64,000 nt of DNA, taken from Rodentibacter haemolyticus. Its GTDB lineage: Bacteria; Pseudomonadota; Gammaproteobacteria; Enterobacterales; Pasteurellaceae. A program made the position numbers and the translations under genes. Below, in pieces: positions 25,933 to 37,991 of this stretch. The DNA lies in assembly GCF_015356115.1 (NCBI RefSeq), contig NZ_CP063056.1, positions 1,550,001-1,614,000 of the forward strand. The letters run 5' to 3'. Numbering within the stretch: position 1 is the stretch's first letter; every line of letters starts with the position of its first letter. The notes under the pieces are model-generated. The model had not been told where the DNA came from. It was given only the letters and a program-made list of their open reading frames with translations, and did no database searches.

Positions 25933-26745
25933 TTACCAACCTTTTACAACACCATCTTTAAAGTGTTTTTTAGCTTCCTCATACACTTCTTCGGTTTGGT
26001 ATGCTTTCACAAAATCTTGAACGGCTTTACTGTCTTTGTTATCTGTACGGGCAACAATGATGTTTACATATGGAGAATCTTTATCTTCTACAAATACACC
26101 GTTATCCTGTGCATTTAGTCCAACTTGACCGGCATAGGTATTGTTCACTACGGCCAAATCTACGTCATCTAATGCTCGCGCAGCCACTGAAGTATCAACT
26201 TCCGAAATTTTTAAATTTTTTGGATTTTCCGCAATATCCAATACGGTTGAAAGAAGATTGTTGGCGTCTTTTAACTTGATCAGACCTTGTTTTTCAAGAA
26301 GAATTAATGCTCGACCGCGGTTACTCGGATCATTTGGTACAACAACTTTTGCGCCATCTTGTAATTCGTTCACATTTTTGATTTTTTTAGAATAACCGGC
26401 TAATGGATATACGAAAGTATTACCGACAATCACTAAGTTCGTTAAATTTTTCGCTTTTGCATCCTCGTCTAAATAAGGTTTATGCTGCATTGCGTTCGCA
26501 TCTAAATCACCTTTAGATACTGCAGTATTTGGCAATGCATAGTCATTGAAAAGTACAAATTCAACATTCAAATTGTATTTTTCTTTTGCTACTTTAGCGG
26601 CGGTTTCTTCCACTTGGTGTTCAGGACCCGCCATAACTCCTACTTTAATTGAGCTTGTTGTTTCAGCTTTTTTATCATCTTTACAACCTGTTAAAACAAG
26701 TGCCGAGGCGATAGCTGTGATTGCAAATAAATTTTTGAATTTCAT
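25933..26745 (-). CDS. metQ: D-methionine-binding lipoprotein MetQ (HlpA)
   Basis: MetQ is the substrate-binding lipoprotein of the MetNIQ methionine importer. The start at 26745 (MKFKNLFAITAIASALVLTGC) gives a lipoprotein signal with lipobox LTGC (Cys21) behind AAGGAAAC; the in-frame ATG at 26808 lies inside metI. The mature part has the NlpA fold, with KVGVMAGPEHQVEETAAKVAKE at its start and RTDNKDSKAVQDFVKAYQTEEV near the end. 270 residues, usual length. In Haemophilus the orthologue is known as the 28-kDa lipoprotein HlpA. Confidence 0.95.
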   Translation of the reverse strand: MKFKNLFAITAIASALVLTGCKDDKKAETTSSIKVGVMAGPEHQVEETAAKVAKEKYNLNVEFVLFNDYALPNTAVSKGDLDANAMQHKPYLDEDAKAKNLTNLVIVGNTFVYPLAGYSKKIKNVNELQDGAKVVVPNDPSNRGRALILLEKQGLIKLKDANNLLSTVLDIAENPKNLKISEVDTSVAARALDDVDLAVVNNTYAGQVGLNAQDNGVFVEDKDSPYVNIIVARTDNKDSKAVQDFVKAYQTEEVYEEAKKHFKDGVVKGW

Positions 26746-26782
26746 GATGTTTCCTTGTTTTTGTTGAATTAATGAGAAATCG

Positions 26783-27475
26783 TTAACGGTGATCCACGTG
26801 TTTTGCAAGCGTATCCCCGAGTTTTTGGCTAACCATTACAATCGCGACAATGACGATCGTTGCAGCCCAAGTTACATAAGGCATATTGCGATATACACCA
26901 TAGTTTATTGCTAAACTCCCTAATCCGCCCCCACCTTGTGTGCCGGCCATTGCCGTATAACCGATTAAGGTCACAAAGGTGAGCGTAATGGCATTGATGA
27001 GAGTAGGGAGTGATTCCGGCAAATAGAATTTGCGAATAATTTGCCAATGTGTTGCGCCCATTGCTTTGGCAGTTTCTGTGAGTCCGGCAGGAATTTCAAA
27101 AAGCGCATTGCTGGTCAATCTGGCAAAAAACGGGGTGGCAGCTGCACTTAATGAAACAATTGCTGCATTAGCGCCAATACTTCCTCCCGGTAGCAACCAA
27201 CTTGTCAGTGGAATTAATGCCAGCAATAAAATGATGTAGGGGATAGAACGTCCAATATTAATAATGACATTTAGAAAGCCGTTGAGTTTTTTACTTTCTA
27301 GTATTGCGCCCTTATTTGTTAAGAACGTTAAAAATCCGATGGGTAATCCCAGTAATACTGCGATTAATGTCGAGAAAACCGACATATACACTGTTTCAAG
27401 GGTAGAAACAGCCAGAAGGCTTGCAAATTGGTTGGGAAATTGCTGGCTGAATGTTGCTAACATATCATTGAACAT
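26783..27475 (-). CDS. metI: Methionine ABC transporter permease MetI
   Basis: Inner-membrane permease of MetNIQ. About five membrane segments and the EAA loop for ATPase contact (LTETAKAMGATHWQIIRKFYLPESLP). I chose ATG 27475 (MFNDMLATF), which gives 230 residues and sits behind GGAGG; the in-frame ATG at 27499 is deeper inside metN. The start overlaps the metN end by 11 bases, indicating coupling. Confidence 0.95.
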   Translation of the reverse strand: MFNDMLATFSQQFPNQFASLLAVSTLETVYMSVFSTLIAVLLGLPIGFLTFLTNKGAILESKKLNGFLNVIINIGRSIPYIILLLALIPLTSWLLPGGSIGANAAIVSLSAAATPFFARLTSNALFEIPAGLTETAKAMGATHWQIIRKFYLPESLPTLINAITLTFVTLIGYTAMAGTQGGGGLGSLAINYGVYRNMPYVTWAATIVIVAIVMVSQKLGDTLAKHVDHR

Positions 27476-28502
27476 AACCGAGAACCTCCACTCGAACATT
27501 GTTTTCCATTAAATAAATCTTAGTTTGTGTAATAGAATCTTCATTGCCTTCTACTTCTGCAATCGTGTAGCCAAATTTTACTCCTCCGGCGTAATCAATT
27601 TGCGAGGTAAGAATGCTGAGTTCCACACCGAATTTTTTTGAAGCTTGAGAAAGTAACGGCGCATCCACCGAACGACCGGTAAACTCAAATTTAATAATTG
27701 GATAAGCCTTGCTATGTTTTGGCGTATCGGTCAAATTTGATAAATATTCATCCGGCAAATTAATGTGGAATGTTGAGCTAATAAATTCTTGCGCCAACTG
27801 CGTTTTAGGATTTGAAAAGATTTCACCCACGGTGCCTTGTTCCACTAATTGGCCTTTATCAATCACCGCCACTTGATCGCAAATTTGTTTCACCACTTCC
27901 ATTTCGTGAGTGATGAGCAAAATAGTAATTCCCAAAGTGCGGTTGATTTCTTTTAATAATTTTAAGATAGATTGTGTTGTTGCGGGATCAAGGGCACTGG
28001 TTGCTTCATCACACAATAACACTTTTGGATCACTAGCGAGGGCACGAGCAATCGCTACACGTTGTTTCTGACCGCCGGAAAGATTACTTGGATAAGCGTC
28101 TCGTTTATCGTTTAAGCCGACAAGCTCTAAAAGTGCGGTAATTTTTTCTTGAATTTTTGTTTTTGATACACCTTCTAATTCTAATGGCAATGCGACATTT
28201 TCGAAGACGGTACGTGAGGTTAACAAATTAAAGTGTTGGAAAATCATTCCGATTTGGCGACGGGCGCGGATAAGTTCACGCTCGGATAGTTGTGTTAGCT
28301 CGATGCTATCGATGATAACCGAACCTGCGGTTGGTCTTTCCAATAAATTCACACAGCGAATTAATGTACTTTTCCCTGCGCCGGATGCTCCGATAACACC
28401 ACAAATTTGCCCTTTTTCGACATGTAATGAAACATTGTCAAGTGCGGTCAAATTTTTATTTGATAGTTTAAAAATCTTCGTAATACTATTTAGCTTAATC
28501 AT
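27465..28502 (-). CDS. metN: Methionine ABC transporter ATP-binding protein MetN
   Basis: ATPase of the methionine importer, 345 residues. Walker A GASGAGKST (38-46), signature LSGGQKQRVAIARAL, Walker B VLLCDEATSALD, followed by the C-terminal regulatory NIL/ACT-like domain (about 265-345) that senses methionine to trans-inhibit transport. It is first in metN-metI-metQ, with tandem MetJ boxes about 45 bases upstream. Three USS copies lie in the gene. Confidence 0.96.
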   Translation of the reverse strand: MIKLNSITKIFKLSNKNLTALDNVSLHVEKGQICGVIGASGAGKSTLIRCVNLLERPTAGSVIIDSIELTQLSERELIRARRQIGMIFQHFNLLTSRTVFENVALPLELEGVSKTKIQEKITALLELVGLNDKRDAYPSNLSGGQKQRVAIARALASDPKVLLCDEATSALDPATTQSILKLLKEINRTLGITILLITHEMEVVKQICDQVAVIDKGQLVEQGTVGEIFSNPKTQLAQEFISSTFHINLPDEYLSNLTDTPKHSKAYPIIKFEFTGRSVDAPLLSQASKKFGVELSILTSQIDYAGGVKFGYTIAEVEGNEDSITQTKIYLMENNVRVEVLGYVQ

Positions 28503-28538
28503 GTAAGCCCTTGCTATTTGCCGTTTTAAATTTATCTG

Positions 28539-28562
28539 GGTATTCTAGACGTCTAGATTGCT
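28539..28562. promoter_or_regulatory. Tandem MetJ operator (Met boxes) of metNIQ
   Basis: AGACGTCT at 28547-28554 is a perfect 8-base Met box. It is flanked directly by AGATTGCT (28555-28562, partial match) and, on the other side, GGTATTCT. MetJ binds such adjacent octamers cooperatively with S-adenosylmethionine. The location upstream of metN fits methionine repression. Confidence 0.8.
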
Positions 28563-28798
28563 GTGTCAATATACGGACAGAGATATTTTTAGATGGATTG
28601 GTTATAGCGCAGTCGGAAAAGATATAATTAATGAGGAAAATGAAATTATTGAAATATGTCATATAATTTAGAGGTTTTACTTTGCTGGGGAAAGATTCTT
28701 TTTATTATCGTTCAATAATGCCAAAGGAAGTTTTTCAATTCGTGATATTATTATCGGTACAATTACAATAATGAAGCGAATATTTAAAGGAGATGAAA

Positions 28799-29350
28799 AT
28801 GCATAAAGCGGTATTTCTTGATCGCGATGGAACCTTAAATGTTGACTATGGCTATGTGCACGAAATTGATAATTTTAAATTTATTGATGGGGTGATTGAT
28901 ACATTGCGCGAATTAAAGGCAATGGGGTATTTGTTAGTATTGGTCACGAATCAATCAGGCATCGCACGAGGGTATTTTTCCGAAGATCAATTTTTGCAAT
29001 TAACGGAGTGGATGGATTGGTCATTGGCAGAGCAAGGTGTGGATTTCGACGGTATTTATTATTGCCCGCATCATCCTAATGGTAAAGGTGAATATAAGGA
29101 AAATTGCGACTGTCGCAAACCAAAATCCGGTATGCTGTTACAGGCGATTCAAGAATTAGAAATCGATCCGCAGCGATCTATTATGGTAGGGGATAAAATT
29201 GATGATCTTAAGGCAGGGATCGGAGCGATGGTAAAAACGAATGTGCTGGTACGTACAGGGAAGGCGATAACGGAAGAGGGAGAGCGTTTGGCAGATTATG
29301 TTCTGGATTCACTTATAGATCTGCCTCGCATATTAAAAAATACACACTAA
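28799..29350 (+). CDS. gmhB: D-glycero-beta-D-manno-heptose 1,7-bisphosphate 7-phosphatase
   Basis: GmhB removes the 7-phosphate in ADP-heptose synthesis for the LPS inner core. The 183-residue HAD phosphatase has FLDRDGTLNVD (nucleophile Asp8 and Asp10), VTNQSG, the zinc-binding loop CPHHPNG...CDCRKPK and MVGDKIDDLKAG. AAAGGAG at 28786-28792 favours ATG 28799; ATG 28793 lies too close to it and adds only Met-Lys. The gmhB-rRNA adjacency is shared with Haemophilus influenzae. In the 290 bp between metN and gmhB I see only the Met boxes. Confidence 0.95.
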   Translation: MHKAVFLDRDGTLNVDYGYVHEIDNFKFIDGVIDTLRELKAMGYLLVLVTNQSGIARGYFSEDQFLQLTEWMDWSLAEQGVDFDGIYYCPHHPNGKGEYKENCDCRKPKSGMLLQAIQELEIDPQRSIMVGDKIDDLKAGIGAMVKTNVLVRTGKAITEEGERLADYVLDSLIDLPRILKNTH

Positions 29351-29435
29351 AATAGTAAAATTCACTTAAAGTTCATACGGATTGCACAAGAGTTAATCAA
29401 AAGATCAAAAAATTAAAATTTTTTACAAAAATCCC

Positions 29436-29463
29436 TTGCAAGACAAAAATTTTTGCCTATAAT
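29436..29463 (+). promoter_or_regulatory. rRNA operon promoter
   Basis: TTGCAA (29436-29441), 16-bp spacer, perfect TATAAT (29458-29463), then a GC-rich discriminator GCGCACC typical of stringently controlled rRNA promoters. An A/T-tract region just upstream (29405-29432) can serve as UP element. Confidence 0.85.
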
Positions 29464-29730
29464 GCGCACCACACAACGACGCGCTGTTGTGAACGATTTA
29501 AAATTGCAGTGCGTCGTTTTATTTTCGCCTTATTTTGAGCGTGTTGTTTTGAATTGGCGAATGGCTCTTTAACAATGTATCAGACAATCTGTGTGGGCAC
29601 TTGTTGATTGACTTGTTTAAAATAATTTTTAATTTTGAAGTCTTAATAGGTGCTTAACTTGAGATTCATTTTTACCTTATTTTTCAAGGTGAATAATTTT
29701 TTAGTCAGTATTTATTGAGCGATTGAACTT
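29464..29730 (+). other. rRNA operon leader with boxA antitermination site
   Basis: The leader carries GGCTCTTTAACAAT at 29562-29575, matching boxA (TGCTCTTTAACA) for the Nus antitermination complex. It also includes sequence that should pair across the 16S for RNase III processing. No gene is present. Confidence 0.75.
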
Positions 29731-31264
<1,534 letters not shown>

Positions 31265-31347
31265 CCTATAGCGAGCGATAGCAAGTGTTCACACAGATTG
31301 GCTGATGGATTGTAGACAAGAGAGAGCAGAAAAATCGCATTACCCTT

Positions 31348-31424
<77 letters not shown>

Positions 31425-31513
31425 CTCTGAGAGTGAGTGAAAAGGCGTAATGGAAAGGTTCGTAACAAGGTGTAGTGTTATCTAGACTGTTTTTATGAAC
31501 AAAATGATGAAAA

Positions 31514-31589
31514 GGGGATATAGCTCAGCTGGGAGAGCGCCTGCCTTGCACGCAGGAGGTCAGCGGTTCGATCCCGCTTATCTCCACCA
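31514..31589 (+). tRNA. tRNA-Ala (TGC)
   Basis: 76-nt cloverleaf 89 bases after tRNA-Ile. Begins GGGGATATAGCTCAG, anticodon TGC in CTTGCAC, T loop GTTCGATCC, ends TCTCCACCA with encoded CCA. Confidence 0.97.
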
Positions 31590-31947
31590 CTTATCATCGT
31601 TAAGTAAATTGTTTTGATAGAAATACGAAGGGAAAGAGAGTTAAGGACAAAGAAAAAATAAGTAGGCAATACTGATTTTTAGCTAAACTTATCTTGTCCT
31701 GCCCTATATTTTTTATCTTCTCCTTGAGTTTATTTAACGATGATAACTGAAAAAAGATTATCTCACTGTTCTTTAACAAATTGGAAACAAGCTGAAAAAC
31801 TGAAGAGACTTCTGTCGGGGCGAAAGCCCTGAGACAAGCAAGTCTGAGTAGTAAAAATCTTGATTGAACAAAAGCAATCAAGTGTTTAGTTAGATTAAGT
31901 AACGGCTTAAGTGTTAAACGGAAATTGTAAAAACACTTGAGGTTGTA
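31590..31947 (+). other. 16S-23S spacer after tRNA-Ala, with second boxA
   Basis: About 360 bases without a gene. It contains TGTTCTTTAACAA (31767-31779), a second boxA, and sequences flanking 23S that are complementary to the region after 23S (for example AAACACTTGAG near 31931 with CTCAAGTGTTT near 34965), giving the RNase III processing stem. Confidence 0.75.
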
Positions 31948-34957
<3,010 letters not shown>

Positions 34958-35141
34958 ACAACGCTCAAGTGTTTTTGGAGCGGAATAACTAAATAAGAAA
35001 GCTTAAGAGCGTTCAGGAAAGATTTTTCAGCTTGTGGACAATTTAATAAGCGGATGAAGTCAAATAAGACGGAAGACGAAGAAAAGGAAATGAAGAACGG
35101 ATAGGTAGAGAAGAGAGAGAATTAAGGTTATCGAAGAATTA

Positions 35142-35258
35142 TCCCGGCGGCGATAGTGCGGTGGTCCCACCTGACCCCATACCGAACTCAGAAGTGAAAT
35201 GCCGTAATGCCGATGGTAGTGTGGGGTCTCCCCATGTGAGAGTAGGGCACCGCCGGGT
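35142..35258 (+). rRNA. rrf: 5S ribosomal RNA
   Basis: About 117 nt; CCCGGCGGCGATAGTGCGGT at the 5' end, TCCCACCTGACCCCATACCG, and 3' GGGCACCGCCGGG closing helix I. Ends may be off by a base or two. The 185 bp before it is spacer. Confidence 0.95.
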
Positions 35259-35269
35259 TCAAATAAAAC

Positions 35270-35312
35270 AGCAAGCCCCTTGGACTGATAAAGTTCGAGG
35301 GGTTTTGCTTTT
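35270..35312 (+). terminator. Terminator of the rRNA operon
   Basis: Stem AGCAAGCCCCTTGGAC / GTTCGAGGGGTTTTGCT with a 7-base loop, followed by TTTT, 12 bases after 5S. Confidence 0.85.
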
Positions 35313-35493
35313 GGGCTCATCACTTACTTAGACTCACTTACTTTTTACCCCTTCTTTTACTTACCGAGAGTGAAAATGCGCGTTGAAAACTCCCCCTGAT
35401 GTCTCTGTCCTATTTATTTTTAATCAATCTCTTGCTTGCCTACATAAAAAGAGTGACCAAAAAATTCCCCCCTCTTACTATGTTGGTTTAGTT

Positions 35494-35516
35494 AGTCCAA
35501 CTTTAGGGGCAGATTA
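35494..35516 (-). mobile_element. Possible solo terminal repeat of an IS3-family element
   Basis: On the minus strand this reads TAATCTGCCCCTAAAGTTGG followed by ACT, resembling the terminal repeat of IS150-group IS3 elements. No transposase remnant adjoins it. The rest of the 315-bp gap between 5S and the GntR gene holds the rRNA terminator and a degenerate USS; I see nothing else. Confidence 0.35.
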
Positions 35517-35575
35517 ATTTTGACCGCCCTTTTTATATTTTTTACGCCTACAGTCCACAGAGTTTATCTAGTTCA

Positions 35576-36289
35576 TTATCCATGACGTTTAGCTATTGAG
35601 GCAAAAATAATTTTATCGGGGCGATAGCTTATACTACCGTATTGAAACGGACGCCCATCGGCTAAGTAAGTTGTGCTAGTTACACTCACAACCATATTGT
35701 ATTCACCAAGATCCATCGCATTCTTTTCTTCTTCATTTGCATATCGAAACACTATCTCTCGTTGCGAATAACTAATATTTAGCCCCAATTCTCCCTCTAA
35801 ATATTGATAAATAGATTGTTCGGCTATATCACGGTTAATAAAAGGCACAATTCGGCGATCAAAATAGGAAATTTCATATTCTACGGATTGTCCGTCAATT
35901 TCACGTATGCGGCCTATACGGTAAAAGTCGATTTGATCATTTACGTTAAAAATACGCATTAAATCTTTTTCGCCCTGCACGATATATAAACTTGTTAAGG
36001 TTGTTTTAACATTATGCGTTAAAGTGCGGTTTAATTCACCGACGGTTTTAATTTCAGAAAGTACCTGTGGTTTTAGTAAGTTACGTTCCAGAACAATGGA
36101 ATTTCGCCCTTGCTGTTTCTGAATATAGCCGTCTATTTCAAGCATGGACAATGCCTTACGAATGGTATCCTTTGAAAAACCGTAATCTTTCATTAACTCA
36201 CTTTCACTTGGCAGCTCCTGCTTTGCGGATAAGGCTCCGCCTGTAATTTTGTTTTTTATATCGTTATAAACTTTTTTGTATTTACTCAT
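35576..36289 (-). CDS. GntR-family (HutC/TreR-type) transcriptional repressor
   Basis: A 237-residue regulator: N-terminal winged helix (about 1-70, with KQELPSESELMKDYGFSKDTIRKALSMLE-type helix-turn-helix) and a C-terminal UTRA ligand-binding domain (about 90-230, with FYRIGRIREIDGQSVEYEIS). The overall look resembles trehalose-operon repressors TreR of Gram-positive bacteria. It is divergent from the malQ-glgP-mapP-PTS operon across 195 bp that holds a perfect palindrome and a CRP site, so it probably controls that operon. The ligand is likely a sugar phosphate, by family precedent. Confidence 0.88.
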   Translation of the reverse strand: MSKYKKVYNDIKNKITGGALSAKQELPSESELMKDYGFSKDTIRKALSMLEIDGYIQKQQGRNSIVLERNLLKPQVLSEIKTVGELNRTLTHNVKTTLTSLYIVQGEKDLMRIFNVNDQIDFYRIGRIREIDGQSVEYEISYFDRRIVPFINRDIAEQSIYQYLEGELGLNISYSQREIVFRYANEEEKNAMDLGEYNMVVSVTSTTYLADGRPFQYGSISYRPDKIIFASIAKRHG

Positions 36290-36371
36290 TATTTCAAGTA
36301 CCGATTTTTTATCTCTCTAATTCTTAGTTCAAAAGCATATCATAAACTCATCAGATTACACTTATAGTTTT

Positions 36372-36387
36372 CGTGATCAAAATCACA
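36372..36387 (+). promoter_or_regulatory. CRP site upstream of malQ
   Basis: CGTGATCAAAATCACA matches TGTGA-N6-TCACA in nine of ten key bases. It lies 98 bp before the malQ start, suited to catabolite control of the maltose locus. Confidence 0.7.
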
Positions 36388-36407
36388 CTTTTACGAAAAT
36401 GTAATAT

Positions 36408-36421
36408 CTTTTACGTAAAAG
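36408..36421. promoter_or_regulatory. Candidate GntR-repressor operator
   Basis: Perfect palindrome CTTTTACGTAAAAG, with a related half-site TTTTACGAAAA at 36390-36400. It sits between the divergent regulator and malQ and overlaps the likely promoter region. Confidence 0.55.
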
Positions 36422-36484
36422 TCATTGCATAAAATAAAGTTTGGGTTAAAATCGCCGACAATTCTTACTTTTAGAGGAAATATT

Positions 36485-37981
36485 ATGCTTACTCGTTCAA
36501 GTGGTGTTTTAATGCACATCACCTCATTACCAAATTCCTTTGGAATCGGTAGTTTTGGACAGTCGGCCTATGATTTTGTCGATTTTTTAGTAGAAACCCG
36601 ACAAACTTATTGGCAAATTCTTCCATTAACGACCACAAGCTACGGTGATTCCCCCTACCAATCTTTTTCTGCTGTTGCCGGCAATACACACTTAATTGAT
36701 TTTGAATTATTAAGCCAAGCGGGGCTACTAGAAGAAACGGATTATGCCTCAACAAACTTTGGTGATGATCCGACACAAATTGATTATGAGCGAATTTTTT
36801 ATGCCCGCCGCCCGATTTTAGAAATCGCCGTAAAAAATTTCTTAGTTAATGACGGCTTGAAAGCAGAGTTTAAAAACTTTGAAAAAAACAACCGCACTTG
36901 GTTGGAAGATTATGCCGAATTTATGGCAATTAAAGAATATTTTGGCAACAAGGCACTTCAAGACTGGGAAGATAAACGGGCTGTAACTCGAGATCCGAAA
37001 GCGTTGGAAAGGTATCGCTCAATGTTAGCCGAATCTATTCGGTATTTTAAAGTAACACAATACTTTTTCTTTCAACAATGGTTAGCATTAAAAAATTACG
37101 CTAATCGAAAAGGCATTAAAATCATTGGCGATATGCCTATTTATGTCGCTTCGGATAGTGTTGAAGTTTGGACAAAACCGGAATTGTTTCAATTGGATGC
37201 AGGGCGTAATCCATTGTTTGTTGCGGGCGTTCCCGCCGATCAATTCAGTGCAACCGGACAGCTTTGGGGAAATCCCCTTTATGATTGGAATGAACACAAA
37301 AAACAAGGCTATGCTTGGTGGATTCACCGCATTGAAGAAAGTTTTAAAATTTATGATGTTCTTCGTATCGATCATTTCAAAGGCTTTTCAGACTACTGGC
37401 GAATTGACGGGAAAGCGGATATTGCCAAATATGGTAGTTGGCAACCGGGTCCCGGCTATGATTTATTTGAAGCGGTAAAACAAAAATTAGGTGATTTACC
37501 AATCATTGCAGAAGATCTCGGGAATATTGACGATAAAGCAAGAAAATTGCTCGCTGATTGCGGTTATCCGGGAATGAAAATTTTGCAATTCGGCTTTGAG
37601 GATGTGAGCGGCGAAAGTTTAGATAGTCCGCATTATAATATTCCTCATTCCATTACCTATATAGGAACCCATGATAATGATGTCATCAACGGCTGGTATA
37701 ACGCTTTAACGCCTGAACAGCAAGAATATATCAATGATTACACCCACCGAGGAGAAAATGAATCCGTTTGTCAGGCAATGATTCGTCAATTATTGGCAAC
37801 CGTCAGCAATACGGTGATTGTAACGATGCAAGACATTTTAGACTTGCCGACAAGTTCAAGAATGAATGTGCCCTCTACGATAGGAGGGAACTGGCAATGG
37901 CGAATGCAAAGAGAGGATTTAACTCAAAACAAAAAAGCATTCTTAACTCATATGACCACTTTATATCAAAGAGCTAATTAA
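36485..37981 (+). CDS. malQ: 4-alpha-glucanotransferase (amylomaltase) MalQ
   Basis: MalQ transfers glucosyl or dextrinyl units between maltodextrins, releasing glucose from maltose and building longer chains. The 498-residue GH77 enzyme begins MLTRSSGVLMHITSLPNSFG and has FFQQWLAL, GDMPIYVASDSVEVW, DVLRIDHFKGFSDYW (catalytic Asp), PIIAEDLG (acid/base Glu) and YIGTHDND. The start at 36485 follows AGAGGAAAT; the in-frame ATG at 36425 adds 20 unrelated residues. It leads the operon malQ-glgP-mapP-PTS, 10 bases before glgP. The size is that of the short amylomaltase type, not the 690-residue enteric MalQ. Confidence 0.95.
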   Translation: MLTRSSGVLMHITSLPNSFGIGSFGQSAYDFVDFLVETRQTYWQILPLTTTSYGDSPYQSFSAVAGNTHLIDFELLSQAGLLEETDYASTNFGDDPTQIDYERIFYARRPILEIAVKNFLVNDGLKAEFKNFEKNNRTWLEDYAEFMAIKEYFGNKALQDWEDKRAVTRDPKALERYRSMLAESIRYFKVTQYFFFQQWLALKNYANRKGIKIIGDMPIYVASDSVEVWTKPELFQLDAGRNPLFVAGVPADQFSATGQLWGNPLYDWNEHKKQGYAWWIHRIEESFKIYDVLRIDHFKGFSDYWRIDGKADIAKYGSWQPGPGYDLFEAVKQKLGDLPIIAEDLGNIDDKARKLLADCGYPGMKILQFGFEDVSGESLDSPHYNIPHSITYIGTHDNDVINGWYNALTPEQQEYINDYTHRGENESVCQAMIRQLLATVSNTVIVTMQDILDLPTSSRMNVPSTIGGNWQWRMQREDLTQNKKAFLTHMTTLYQRAN

Positions 37982-37991
37982 GGAAAAAACA

